A stretch of 64,000 bases of DNA from UBA7485 sp050945075 (GTDB lineage Bacteria > Bacillota > Clostridia > Eubacteriales > Eubacteriaceae), in contig JBMNSG010000002.1 of the NCBI GenBank assembly GCA_050945075.1, positions 12,335 to 76,334 on the forward strand. The letters run 5' to 3'. Below are positions 8,773 through 16,895 of this stretch, piece after piece. The notes beneath the pieces were generated by a model. It was not told the DNA's origin. It worked only from the letters and a program-made list of their open reading frames with translations, and ran no database searches. Both the position numbers and the translations under genes were made by a program. How positions within the stretch are numbered: the stretch's first letter is position 1; every line of letters begins with the position of its first letter.

Positions 8773-9798
8773 ATGAGTAATGCAGATTATAAAGGCGTAA
8801 TGATCTATGCTGAGCAGGTAGACGGGAAAATTACACCCGTTTCCTACGAACTGATCGGAAAAGCAAAAGAACTGGCGAAGGATCTGGATACTGACGTTAC
8901 AGCAGTACTCCTGGGTTCTGATGTCGGCACCCTTCCTGAAAAACTGGAAATGCGCGGAGCAGACAGAGTTATTGTCGTTGACAATTCAGCTCTGGATCAG
9001 TACAAGACTGAACCGTATGTTCATGCGCTGACTACTGTTATCAACAAGTATAAACCGGAAGTCGTTCTGGTCGGTGCTACTGCAATCGGCCGTGATCTGG
9101 CTCCGAGAGTTTCCGCCAGAGTCCACACAGGACTGACGGCAGACTGCACCAAGCTGGAAATCAATCCGGAAGACAAGGGTCTTATGATGACTCGTCCGGC
9201 ATTCGGCGGCAACATCATGGCTACTATCCTGTGCCCGAATAACAGACCTCAGATGTCCACCGTTCGTCCCGGCGTAATGCAGAAGCTTCCGAGAAACCCG
9301 GAACTCAAGGGACATGCCCAGATTATCTTCGAAGATATCAACGATTTCGACAAGCATGACAATACTGAAATCCTGGAAGTCGTCAAGACCATTCAGGAAA
9401 AGATGGACATTCAGGACGCCAAGGTTCTGATCTCCGGCGGACGTGGTATGCAGTCACCGGAAAACTTCAAGATCCTCCAGGATCTGGCCGATGTACTGGG
9501 CGGAACAGTTTCTTCCTCACGTGCTGCAGTTGATGCAGGCTGGGTTGAAAAAGACCGTCAGGTAGGTCAGACTGGTAAGACAGTCCGTCCGAACCTGTAT
9601 GTTGCTGTCGGTATTTCAGGCGCTATCCAGCATCTCGCGGGTATGGAAGATTCTGACTTTATCGTAGCAATTAACAAGGACGATACAGCACCGATCTTCT
9701 CCGTAGCAGACGTTGGAATCGTCGGCGACGGTCTCAAGATCGTTCCGCTGCTTACTGAAGCAATTAAAGCTGAAAAAGCCGAAAAAGCTGAAGCATAA
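8773..9798 (+). CDS. etfA: Electron transfer flavoprotein alpha subunit
   Basis: A 341-residue EtfA. The C-terminal FAD-binding domain is clear: VSSSRAAVDAGW, GQTGKTVRPNLYVAVGISG and GDGLKIVPLL. The N-terminal Ala/Lys part is the usual Etf nucleotide-fold domain. The tail ends in short KAEKAEKAEA repeats. It forms the heterodimer with EtfB and serves Bcd. A strong terminator follows 7 bp after the stop, so etfA closes the main butyrate transcription unit. Confidence 0.96.
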   Translation: MSNADYKGVMIYAEQVDGKITPVSYELIGKAKELAKDLDTDVTAVLLGSDVGTLPEKLEMRGADRVIVVDNSALDQYKTEPYVHALTTVINKYKPEVVLVGATAIGRDLAPRVSARVHTGLTADCTKLEINPEDKGLMMTRPAFGGNIMATILCPNNRPQMSTVRPGVMQKLPRNPELKGHAQIIFEDINDFDKHDNTEILEVVKTIQEKMDIQDAKVLISGGRGMQSPENFKILQDLADVLGGTVSSSRAAVDAGWVEKDRQVGQTGKTVRPNLYVAVGISGAIQHLAGMEDSDFIVAINKDDTAPIFSVADVGIVGDGLKIVPLLTEAIKAEKAEKAEA

Positions 9799-9804
9799 TA
9801 ACCG

Positions 9805-9833
9805 GAATCCCGCGAAAGCGGGATTCTTTTTTT
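9805..9833 (+). terminator. Rho-independent terminator after etfA
   Basis: GAATCCCGC at 9805-9813, a GAAA tetraloop, and GCGGGATTC at 9818-9826, followed by seven T. A textbook intrinsic terminator that separates the thlA-etfA unit from the CoA-transferase gene. Confidence 0.93.
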
Positions 9834-9917
9834 GGACAATACGCCCTTTCTCGGTCCGCGTATAAAAAACGAATACTGTTTAGAATGAAATCTGACCATA
9901 AATATGGTGGAGAAAAA

Positions 9918-11267
9918 ATGAATTTCGAAAAAGAATACAGAGAAAAACTGGTTACTGCCGAACAGGCAGCCACAGCCATCAAAAGCGACGACTGGGTGGA
10001 TTACGGCTGGTGTGTCACTACACCGGACGCAGTAGACAAAGCGCTGGCTAAACGGATTACGGAAGTCAATCTGACCAATGTTAAATTCCGCGGCGGCATC
10101 CTGATGCGTGAACCGGAAATTTTCAAAATCGAAAATGCTGCGGATCACTTTGTCTGGAACAGCTGGCATATGGGCGGGATCGAACGCAGAGCCGTTGCCA
10201 AGGGCTTCTGCTTCTATGCACCGCTGCGTTATTCAGAACTGCCGCGTTATTATCTCGACATGAAGGATCCGGTCGATGTAGCGATCTTCGTCTGTTCGCC
10301 TATGGACGAACATGGCTATTTCAATTTCGGACCTTCCGCTTCCCATCTGGGTGCGGTCATGCAGCGCGCAAAGAAGATCATTGTCGAAGTAAACAATACT
10401 GTTCCGCGTTGTCTGGGCGGCGTCGAAAACGGCGTTCATATTGACAGGGTCGATATGATTGTTGAATCCGACAATACACAGATTCCGGTTACCGGAGCAG
10501 CCGGTGAACCTTCGGAAGTAGATCAGAAGGTCGCAGAACTGATCGTTAATGAAATTCCGAACGGTGCCTGCCTGCAGCTGGGAATCGGCGGTATGCCTAA
10601 TGCTGTCGGCAAGCTTATTGCAGAATCCGATCTGAAGAATCTCGGTGTTCATACCGAAATGTATGTCGACTCCTTTGTTGATATTGCCCGGGCCGGCAAG
10701 ATTAACGGCTCACAGAAGAACATCGACCGTTTCCGTCAGACCTATGCTTTCGGTTCCGGTACCAAGAAGATGTACGACTATCTGAATGACAATCCGGAAT
10801 GTATGTCGACCTCAGTCGGTTATACCAATGATGTCCGTATCATTTCACAGCTCGACAACTTCATGTCCATTAACAACGCTGTAGATATTGACCTGTACGG
10901 GCAGATTTCTTCGGAATCTTCCGGAACCAAGCATATTTCCGGAGCCGGCGGACAGCTTGACTTCGTACTCGGTGCCTATCTGTCACAGGGCGGCAAGAGC
11001 TTTATCTGCCTGTCTTCGACCTTCACAGACAAGAAGGGCGAAATGCACAGCCGTATCCTGCCTACTCTGCATGACGGTTCAGTCGTGACCGATACCCGTG
11101 CCAATGTCCAGTATATCGTCACTGAATACGGGATCATCAATCTGAAGGGCCTGGCTACCTGGCAGAGAGCAGAAGCACTGATCTCGATCGCTCATCCGGA
11201 TATGCGTGATCAGCTCATTAAAGACGCTGAAAAGATGGGGATCTGGAGACGGACCAACAAAGAATAA
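9918..11267 (+). CDS. Butyryl-CoA:acetate CoA-transferase (acetyl-CoA hydrolase/transferase family)
   Basis: A 449-residue family-I-like CoA-transferase. The start at 9918 is preferred over an in-frame ATG at 9885 because GGTGGAG lies at the right distance and the family begins here. The predicted catalytic glutamate E247 is in NLGVHTEMYVDSF, with GIGGMPNAVGK just before it, and GGQLDFVLGAYLSQGG and LPTLHDGSVVTDTR follow. Directly after the butyrate genes, the likely reaction is butyryl-CoA plus acetate to butyrate plus acetyl-CoA. 4-hydroxybutyrate or propionate CoA-transferase activity is the alternative, since these subfamilies overlap. It has its own transcription unit, behind the etfA terminator. 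Confidence 0.87.
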   Translation: MNFEKEYREKLVTAEQAATAIKSDDWVDYGWCVTTPDAVDKALAKRITEVNLTNVKFRGGILMREPEIFKIENAADHFVWNSWHMGGIERRAVAKGFCFYAPLRYSELPRYYLDMKDPVDVAIFVCSPMDEHGYFNFGPSASHLGAVMQRAKKIIVEVNNTVPRCLGGVENGVHIDRVDMIVESDNTQIPVTGAAGEPSEVDQKVAELIVNEIPNGACLQLGIGGMPNAVGKLIAESDLKNLGVHTEMYVDSFVDIARAGKINGSQKNIDRFRQTYAFGSGTKKMYDYLNDNPECMSTSVGYTNDVRIISQLDNFMSINNAVDIDLYGQISSESSGTKHISGAGGQLDFVLGAYLSQGGKSFICLSSTFTDKKGEMHSRILPTLHDGSVVTDTRANVQYIVTEYGIINLKGLATWQRAEALISIAHPDMRDQLIKDAEKMGIWRRTNKE

Positions 11268-11284
11268 GCACTATAAAAACAAAA

Positions 11285-11347
11285 CAGCAGCATCGATTCT
11301 CTGCATTCAGGCAGACGGTTTAAGCTGTTCTGCCGCGGATGCTGCTG
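11285..11347. repeat. Inverted repeat with long loop after the CoA-transferase gene
   Basis: CAGCAGCATC at 11285-11294 is the exact reverse complement of GATGCTGCTG at 11338-11347, and a smaller GCAG/CTGC pair nests inside. There is no T tract. It forms a second structure just upstream of the terminator at 11358-11412. Confidence 0.7.
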
Positions 11348-11357
11348 GAATCGAAGC

Positions 11358-11412
11358 TGTATAAACAAAAGAGACATTACCTGAACAAGGTAATGTCTCT
11401 TTTGTTTATACA
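11358..11412. terminator. Bidirectional terminator with perfect 24-bp stem
   Basis: A perfect 24-bp inverted repeat (11358-11381 and 11389-11412) surrounds a 7-nt loop. The arms contain AAAAGAGACATTACC and its complement, with T-rich ends on both strands. It lies between the CoA-transferase (plus) and proA (minus), which converge here. The stem is unusually long for a terminator. Confidence 0.85.
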
Positions 11413-11466
11413 TGATTTACAGCCGGACTGATCAGTACAGTATCTTATTCCATCATCCGGGCAGTT

Positions 11467-11574
11467 ACTCCATGCAGATTCTCCGGTCAGGCATTCGTGC
11501 GTAGTCCGGATAGGTTCTCCGGTCAGCCGCTCGTGTGTAATCCGGGCAGTTCCTCAGATAAGGCGTTTGTGCGT
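11467..11574 (-). repeat. Three degenerate 36-bp tandem units spanning and following the proA stop codon
   Basis: Read on the minus strand in the proA frame, three 12-codon units follow one another: THKRLI-stop-GTARI (11574-11539), THERLTGEPIRT (11538-11503) and THECLTGESAWS (11502-11467). The first unit is the real end of ProA including its TGA; the other two are downstream copies in which the stop codon position reads ACC GGA. This looks like tandem duplication of the gene's last 36 bp. Confidence 0.75.
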
Positions 11575-12849
11575 GAAGTGTTTTTTACCGTCCGCATAAT
11601 CGGCTACAATGTCGCCATTTCCCCTGAGGATATACTTATAGGTACAGAGCCCTTCCAGGCCTACAGGGCCTCTTGCGTGGAGTTTGGAGGTGCTGATGCC
11701 TACCTCTGCACCGAACCCGAAACGATAGCCGTCCGAGAAGCGGGTGGAAGCATTGACGAACACGCAGGCAGAATCCACACCTGTGGTGAAAGCTTTTGCA
11801 GCATCGCTGTTTTCCGTGACAATGGCATCGGTATGACCGGAGCCATAACGGTTGATGTGGTCAATAGCCGTCTGTTCGTCCGGAACAACTTTAATGGAAA
11901 GAATATAATCGAGGTACTCGGTTTTCCAGTCTGCTTCGTCTGCCGCTTTGACATCGATGATGGATTGTGTTGCCTCGTCGCCGCGCAGCTCCGTGTTCTT
12001 TGCTGCAATCGCTTCCCGGAATTTCGGAAGAAATGCCTTCGCTATATCCTGGTGAACGAGCAGTGTTTCGGTAGCATTGCAGACTGCCGGATACTGTGTT
12101 TTGCCGTCTACTGCGATTCTGACCGCTTTGTCAATATCCGCATCCCTGTCGATATAGGTGTGGCAGATTCCGTCTGCATGACCCATGACCGGGATCCGGG
12201 AGTGGTCCATAATGTATCGGACAAAAGCATTGGAACCGCGAGGGATAATCAGATCGATATACTCGTCAAGAGCAAGCATTTCGTTCACTTCTTCGCGTGT
12301 TTCCATATTCTGGATCCAGCCGTCCGGCAGTCCGCCTTCATGACCGGCATCCCGGATTGTTTCATACAGGGCCCGGATCGTTTCAATGGCCTCGCGTCCG
12401 CCCTTGAGCATGACGCCGTTCCCGCTTTTCAGTGCCAGGGTTGAAATCTGAACAAAAGCATCAGGTCTGGATTCAAATATAATGCCGAGAACGCCCAGAG
12501 GGACGGTTACCCGGCTCAGAATCAGCCCGTTGTCCAGCTCGGTCTGCATGGTGATATCGCCTATGGGATTGTCAAGTTCCTTCAGGCTTTCAATGCCGGC
12601 AATGACATCGGCCAGCTTGTGATCGTCAAAACGCAGGCGCTTCATTAACGGAGCCGCCAGACCTTCCTGCTCTGATCGTTTCAGGTCTTTCTCATTGGCC
12701 TGAAGAATCATCTGTTCATTGGCCCTGAGCTTTTCGGCAATCTTTGTTAAAGCCTGCTGTCTGGTTTCGTAAGGCAGTGTGGAAAGCTTTAAACTCGCCT
12801 GTCTGGCCTCCCGGCCTTTCTCGCGTATCGTTACTTTATTCTCTGTCAT
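11554..12849 (-). CDS. proA: Glutamate-5-semialdehyde dehydrogenase (gamma-glutamyl phosphate reductase)
   Basis: A 431-residue aldehyde-dehydrogenase-fold enzyme of proline synthesis that reduces gamma-glutamyl phosphate with NADPH. The motifs VPLGVLGIIFESRPD, LKGGREA and the C-terminal GPVGLEGLCTYKY are typical. The active cysteine region is AVCNATETLLVH. I place the start at ATG 12849, with AGGA upstream; an in-frame TTG at 12867 would add six residues. No proB is adjacent. It follows rlmH by about 20 bp on the minus strand. The gene's last codons are duplicated downstream as tandem repeats. Confidence 0.94.
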   Translation of the reverse strand: MTENKVTIREKGREARQASLKLSTLPYETRQQALTKIAEKLRANEQMILQANEKDLKRSEQEGLAAPLMKRLRFDDHKLADVIAGIESLKELDNPIGDITMQTELDNGLILSRVTVPLGVLGIIFESRPDAFVQISTLALKSGNGVMLKGGREAIETIRALYETIRDAGHEGGLPDGWIQNMETREEVNEMLALDEYIDLIIPRGSNAFVRYIMDHSRIPVMGHADGICHTYIDRDADIDKAVRIAVDGKTQYPAVCNATETLLVHQDIAKAFLPKFREAIAAKNTELRGDEATQSIIDVKAADEADWKTEYLDYILSIKVVPDEQTAIDHINRYGSGHTDAIVTENSDAAKAFTTGVDSACVFVNASTRFSDGYRFGFGAEVGISTSKLHARGPVGLEGLCTYKYILRGNGDIVADYADGKKHFTHKRLI

Positions 12850-12870
12850 TGTTTGTTCCTGTCTCAAAAA

Positions 12871-13347
12871 TTATTTATGATAGGTTTCATTTCTGATGAT
12901 TTTAAACGCACGGTAGATCTGTTCCAGCAGCATGACCCGGAAAAGCTGATGGGGAAAGGTCATCTGTGAAAAAGACAGAACCATCCGGCTCTGCTGGAGG
13001 ACGGCTTCCGAAAGTCCATTGGACCCGCCGATCATAAAGTTGATCGTACTGTCGCCGGACAGCATCATCTGTTCCAGTGTGTCCGCAAACTTTTCGGAAA
13101 TCATTTCCTGTCCGTTCGGATCCAGAGCGATGGAAGGGTAAGTACCTGCTTTTTCGAGGATTTTCTGTCCTTCCCGTTCCTTCACACGCCGGATTTCTTC
13201 TTCAGAGTAGCTTTCCGGCACCTTTTCGTCTTTGAGTTCTATAATTTCGACCTTTGCATAAGCCGAAAGACGTTTCAGATACTCTTCGCAGGCGGATTTA
13301 AAAAACTTTTCCTTTAATTTACCAACGCAGATCACTCTGATTTTCAT
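12871..13347 (-). CDS. rlmH: 23S rRNA (pseudouridine1915-N3)-methyltransferase RlmH
   Basis: A 158-residue SPOUT methyltransferase. The C-terminal knot motif FMIGGSNGLSEAVL and the ending FPHQLFRVMLLEQIYRAFKI are diagnostic, and the protein ends in the usual NETYHK-type tail. It methylates pseudouridine 1915 in helix 69 of 23S rRNA. Its ATG overlaps the stop codon of a 42-codon ORF (TGATG), which suggests translational coupling. Length is standard. Confidence 0.96.
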   Translation of the reverse strand: MKIRVICVGKLKEKFFKSACEEYLKRLSAYAKVEIIELKDEKVPESYSEEEIRRVKEREGQKILEKAGTYPSIALDPNGQEMISEKFADTLEQMMLSGDSTINFMIGGSNGLSEAVLQQSRMVLSFSQMTFPHQLFRVMLLEQIYRAFKIIRNETYHK

Positions 13348-13475
13348 CAGAAAGCGTACATGGCTACAAGGGATACCGCCATGATAATGACGAGAACCAG
13401 AGCTCCGATCCTGTATCCGGTATGAATTCTGTTGCGTTTGTCTGCTTGTTTACTGTTCTGTTTTTTTGATGACAT
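13347..13475 (-). CDS. 42-residue single-pass membrane microprotein coupled to rlmH
   Basis: A minus-strand ORF of 42 codons with GAGG seven bases before the ATG. The N-terminal half is polar and basic (MSSKKQNSKQADKRNRIHTG) and is followed by one hydrophobic segment (about residues 22-41) rich in V, I, A and L. The stop overlaps the rlmH start as TGATG. Small one-pass proteins of about 40 residues (for example of the DUF4044 type) are widespread in Bacillota, but I do not claim membership from sequence memory alone. Orientation by the positive-inside rule puts the tail in the cytoplasm. Function unknown. Confidence 0.75.
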   Translation of the reverse strand: MSSKKQNSKQADKRNRIHTGYRIGALVLVIIMAVSLVAMYAF

Positions 13476-13600
13476 GGTTGCCTCTTTTGATAAATACTGC
13501 CGGTTTCAGAAAAGCCGGTGTTGAAATCAGTTCGATCACAGGATATAACGGGTGCACAAACAGCATCGGGAATATTTCTGAAAACTGAAATCATACTGAA

Positions 13601-13619
13601 ATCACGGAAAATCCGTGAT
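13601..13619 (-). terminator. Weak hairpin downstream of the YjbQ-like gene
   Basis: ATCACGGA (13601-13608) and TCCGTGAT (13612-13619) form an 8-bp stem with a 3-nt loop, 17 bp after the stop of the minus-strand gene. The T tract is poor, so termination is uncertain. Confidence 0.35.
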
Positions 13620-13635
13620 CATTGAACGGATTATA

Positions 13636-14211
13636 TCAGTCTTTGCTGTCAGAAGCATCCGGATCCTGAGTTTCCGGATGACTTTCGCGATATTCACGGC
13701 GCATTTCTTCAATTGCGCGTTCTTCTTCGAGCTTGAGATCTGCAGCCTTCTGTTTGACACTTGCATTGTACTGGGCGACGACTTCCGGCAGTGATGCTTC
13801 TTCACCGGGTTTCATATGTTCGCCGAATGCCTGCAGAAGGACCAGTCTGTTATCGGAAGGACCAGCGAAATCTGCCAGATAGATTCTTTCATAGGCTCCG
13901 AGGATCAGGGAACCATTTTCGATGAGTATGGTCTTTGAATTGCCGAAGATCATTGAGCGGAGGTTGTTGGTCTGAAAGCCGTGAAACTCCCATCCCTCAT
14001 TGACCGGGAAAAGATTAGTGAGCTTTTTAATAAAGTCTTTTTCTATTGTCGGTGTTTCGTTGGAAAGTGTGAGTACCGAACATTCATTATCCGGAGTCTG
14101 TACTATAAGAAAACCTGTACTGATTCTCTCATCTGTGATATACTGCAAGACGTCGTCTGTGATATCCGTTAGTGTTTCAAGTCTGCCGGTTTTAATCGTT
14201 AAATTTTTCAT
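13636..14211 (-). CDS. YjbQ/UPF0047-like protein with charged C-terminal extension
   Basis: A 191-residue protein from ATG 14211 (GGAG upstream; an in-frame ATG at 14262 lacks a ribosome site). Residues 1-135 resemble the YjbQ (secondary thiamine-phosphate synthase, UPF0047) family in layout: a start such as LTIKTGRLETLTDITDDVL and an end such as LGAYERIYLADFAGP. The family's usual TTAGVTINE segment is replaced by CSVLTLSNETP, so activity may differ. The last 45 residues are a charged, probably helical extension (KLEEERAIEEMRREYRE) ending in an acidic tail. Divergent from tRNA-Pro. The family call is moderate, the function unknown. Confidence 0.6.
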   Translation of the reverse strand: MKNLTIKTGRLETLTDITDDVLQYITDERISTGFLIVQTPDNECSVLTLSNETPTIEKDFIKKLTNLFPVNEGWEFHGFQTNNLRSMIFGNSKTILIENGSLILGAYERIYLADFAGPSDNRLVLLQAFGEHMKPGEEASLPEVVAQYNASVKQKAADLKLEEERAIEEMRREYRESHPETQDPDASDSKD

Positions 14212-14305
14212 TTTTGCTCCAGATTGTATAAAAATGTTAAAAAAGTACTTGCCAAATGACACTTAACATTATAAAATAACTATTGTTGATTTTCAAGACA
14301 ACAAA

Positions 14306-14382
14306 CGGGGTGTGGCTCAGTTTGGTAGAGCGCACGGTTCGGGACCGTGAGGCCGGAGGTTCAAATCCTCTCACTCCGACCA
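14306..14382 (+). tRNA. tRNA-Pro (anticodon CGG)
   Basis: A 77-nt cloverleaf. The acceptor CGGGGTG pairs with CACTCCG allowing one G-U, the anticodon arm CACGG-TTCGGGA-CCGTG places CGG at positions 34-36, the T arm contains GGTTCAAATCC, and CCA is encoded. It is a single gene followed by its own terminator. Confidence 0.96.
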
Positions 14383-14395
14383 TTTGTAAAAAACA

Positions 14396-14420
14396 GGACA
14401 GGTTATGCCTGTCCTTTTTT
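14396..14420 (+). terminator. Terminator of tRNA-Pro
   Basis: GGACAGG at 14396-14402 pairs with CCTGTCC at 14408-14414, followed by six T. Confidence 0.9.
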
Positions 14421-14537
14421 ATTGCCCTTTTATGTTAAAATGAAGCTGGTTTACTATAAGTTTTTTGGAAATTTTCGATCCGCACAGCCGGATCGTTTCA
14501 TGAACAGCACGGATGTAGATCCGGAAATGAGGAAATC

Positions 14538-16883
14538 TTGAAACTGCAGGATGCAAAGAAGAATTTTACCGGGACAGAAATCCTGAGCGGCAGCTTTGGT
14601 CTGGAACGCGAAGGACTCAGAGTTACGCAGGATGGCCATCTGGCCCAGACAGATCATCCCGAAATATTCGGGAGCAAGATCGAAAATCCCTACATTACCA
14701 CTGACTTTTCAGAAAGCCAGGTGGAAGTAGTTACCCCGCCTTATGACAGTCTTACCAAAACATATGGTGTTCTGGAAGGACTGTGTAATATTGTCAACAA
14801 TGAAATCGGGCCGGATGAATTTCTATGGCCTGGCTCCATGCCCTGTATCGCTCCGGAAGACGATCAGATCCGGATTGCGGTTTACGGTACCGGAGAAAAA
14901 GCCCGCTCTTACGAAGCTTACCGGAAGAGCCTGATCCAGAAATACGGCGGTAAAAAACAACTGCTGACCGGCATACATTTTAATTTCTCTCTCTCCGATG
15001 CGTTCCTTGAAAAGCTGAGAAAGCTCGAGGAACCGCAGACTTCGTTTCGTGATTTCAAAGACAAGGTTTATCTGAAAATTGCCCGCGGGTATCTGAAGTA
15101 CAGATGGCTGGTGATTTATTTAACCGGCTGTTCATCAGCACGACATATCAGCTATGACTGCTCGCAGAACAACGGGATGACTCAGTCGGACGATGAATCC
15201 TACGTCTCGGATCTGGGCCCGTCATTCAGAAACTCCGCCTGCGGATATAAAAATCTTGTGGACCTGTTTCCTTCTTACGATTCGGTCCGGGCTTATACGG
15301 ATGATGTGCAGAGTTTTGTCGATGCAGGACTGATCAGCGAAGCCAAGGAGCTCTACACACAGATCCGCCTGAAAACCCGGGATAAAGACAGAGTCCTGGA
15401 ATCGCTGCTTGAAGACGGGATTGAATATCTGGAAATCCGGACCATCGACCTGAATCTGTTCGACAAAATCGGTGTTGCACTCTCGGATCTGCGCTTTATC
15501 CAGCTGCTTTTGATTTGGATTCTGTTTTCAGATGAAAATAACGGTGAAAACTGGCAGGAAGAAGGCCTGAAAAACGAGCTGGATACTGCTTCCTTCGGAC
15601 TGAAACCGGATCTGATGCTGCTGAAAGACGGAAAAGAAATTCCATTCCGTGAATACGCCCTGTCAATCCTGGATGAACTCGCGCAGGCAGATCAGCTGCT
15701 GGGGCTGGCATCGGCGGATATTCTGGACGAAATGCGCTCGCGCATTGAACATCCGGAAACAACGTATGCAGCTTCCCTGGCTTCCCTGGTAAAAAAAGAC
15801 GGCTATATCACTGAAATGATGAAATTTGCCAGAGCCTATAAAGAAGACAGTCAGCATTTCCGCTATCTGTTCAAGGGCTTTGAAAATTATGAGCTTTCAA
15901 CACAGATTCTGATGAAGGAAGCCATGACAAGAGGCATCAAAACCGAAGAACTGGACCCTCAGGATAATTTTATTCTGCTTACCGGAAAAGACGGACGGGA
16001 ACAGCTGGTTAAACAGGCAACTAAAACACAGGCAGACAATTATGCCAGTGTGCTGGCCATGGAAAATAAAGTCGTCACTAAAAAGATTCTTGCGAGAAAC
16101 GGAATTCCGGTTCCGGACGGAGCAGAATTCAACTCGATGGATGCGGCCAGAGCCAGGCTTTCCCTGTATGCGGAAAGACCTGTTGTCATCAAGCCCAAGT
16201 CCACCAATTACGGGACAGGAATTTTCATGTTTGAACACGGCGCACCGGAGGAAGATCTGATCGCCGCAGCAGAAGGTGCCTTTAAATATGATGACACCAT
16301 CCTGATCGAGGACTATATTCCGGGACGGGAATATCGTTTCCTGACTATAGGCGGGAAGACTGCTGCAGTCATGAACCGTGTTGCTGCCAATGTTGTCGGC
16401 GACGGACGGTCTACGATTCAGGAGCTGATGGAAAAGAAGAACGAACATCCGTTCCGTGGCAATCACTACGAATCGCCGCTGGAAAACCTGCGTATTGACG
16501 AACAGACCATTCTGTATCTGAAAGGGCAGGATCTGACCCCTGAAAGTGTCCCTGAACGCGGAGAAACGGTCTACCTCAGAGGAAACTCCAATGTCAGCAC
16601 CGGGGGAGACAGTGTAGATATCACAGATGAAATGCCGGACTTTTTCAAACGTATTGCCGAAAAAGCCGCGGATGCGATTGGTGCAGTGTTCTGCGGTGTC
16701 GACATGATTATCGAGGACTATACCAATACCCAGTCTACTTACGGCATTATCGAACTGAATTTCAACCCGGCTACCCATATGCATGCCTATCCGTATAAAG
16801 GGAAAGAACGGCGTACCGGAGCCTATATCTTAAGTGCGCTGGGGCTGATCGACGAAGATTTTGATACAATCGACAAAAAGTAA
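14538..16883 (+). CDS. gshF: Bifunctional glutamate-cysteine ligase / glutathione synthetase (GshAB, GshF type)
   Basis: A 781-residue fusion. Residues 1 to about 500 form the glutamate-cysteine ligase half, with the conserved GLEREGLRV near 20 and YLEIRTIDLN in the middle. From about 510 an ATP-grasp domain follows (VVIKPKSTNYGTGIF; IELNFNPATHMHAYP near the end). It makes glutathione from Glu, Cys and Gly in two ATP-dependent steps. The start is a TTG at 14538, with AGGA six bases upstream and the expected KLQDAKK N-terminus. A glycosyltransferase gene follows by 12 bp. The fused enzyme is found in some Bacillota and is often considered horizontally spread. Confidence 0.94.
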   Translation: MKLQDAKKNFTGTEILSGSFGLEREGLRVTQDGHLAQTDHPEIFGSKIENPYITTDFSESQVEVVTPPYDSLTKTYGVLEGLCNIVNNEIGPDEFLWPGSMPCIAPEDDQIRIAVYGTGEKARSYEAYRKSLIQKYGGKKQLLTGIHFNFSLSDAFLEKLRKLEEPQTSFRDFKDKVYLKIARGYLKYRWLVIYLTGCSSARHISYDCSQNNGMTQSDDESYVSDLGPSFRNSACGYKNLVDLFPSYDSVRAYTDDVQSFVDAGLISEAKELYTQIRLKTRDKDRVLESLLEDGIEYLEIRTIDLNLFDKIGVALSDLRFIQLLLIWILFSDENNGENWQEEGLKNELDTASFGLKPDLMLLKDGKEIPFREYALSILDELAQADQLLGLASADILDEMRSRIEHPETTYAASLASLVKKDGYITEMMKFARAYKEDSQHFRYLFKGFENYELSTQILMKEAMTRGIKTEELDPQDNFILLTGKDGREQLVKQATKTQADNYASVLAMENKVVTKKILARNGIPVPDGAEFNSMDAARARLSLYAERPVVIKPKSTNYGTGIFMFEHGAPEEDLIAAAEGAFKYDDTILIEDYIPGREYRFLTIGGKTAAVMNRVAANVVGDGRSTIQELMEKKNEHPFRGNHYESPLENLRIDEQTILYLKGQDLTPESVPERGETVYLRGNSNVSTGGDSVDITDEMPDFFKRIAEKAADAIGAVFCGVDMIIEDYTNTQSTYGIIELNFNPATHMHAYPYKGKERRTGAYILSALGLIDEDFDTIDKK

Positions 16884-16895
16884 AGTAGTAAAGCA

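Noticed and set aside
11467..11574. CRISPR-like array
   Set aside because: The 36-bp units are contiguous without spacers and encode the proA end; there are no cas genes in the window.
11497..12444. 315-codon plus-strand ORF
   Set aside because: Antisense to proA; created by codon bias of the true gene.
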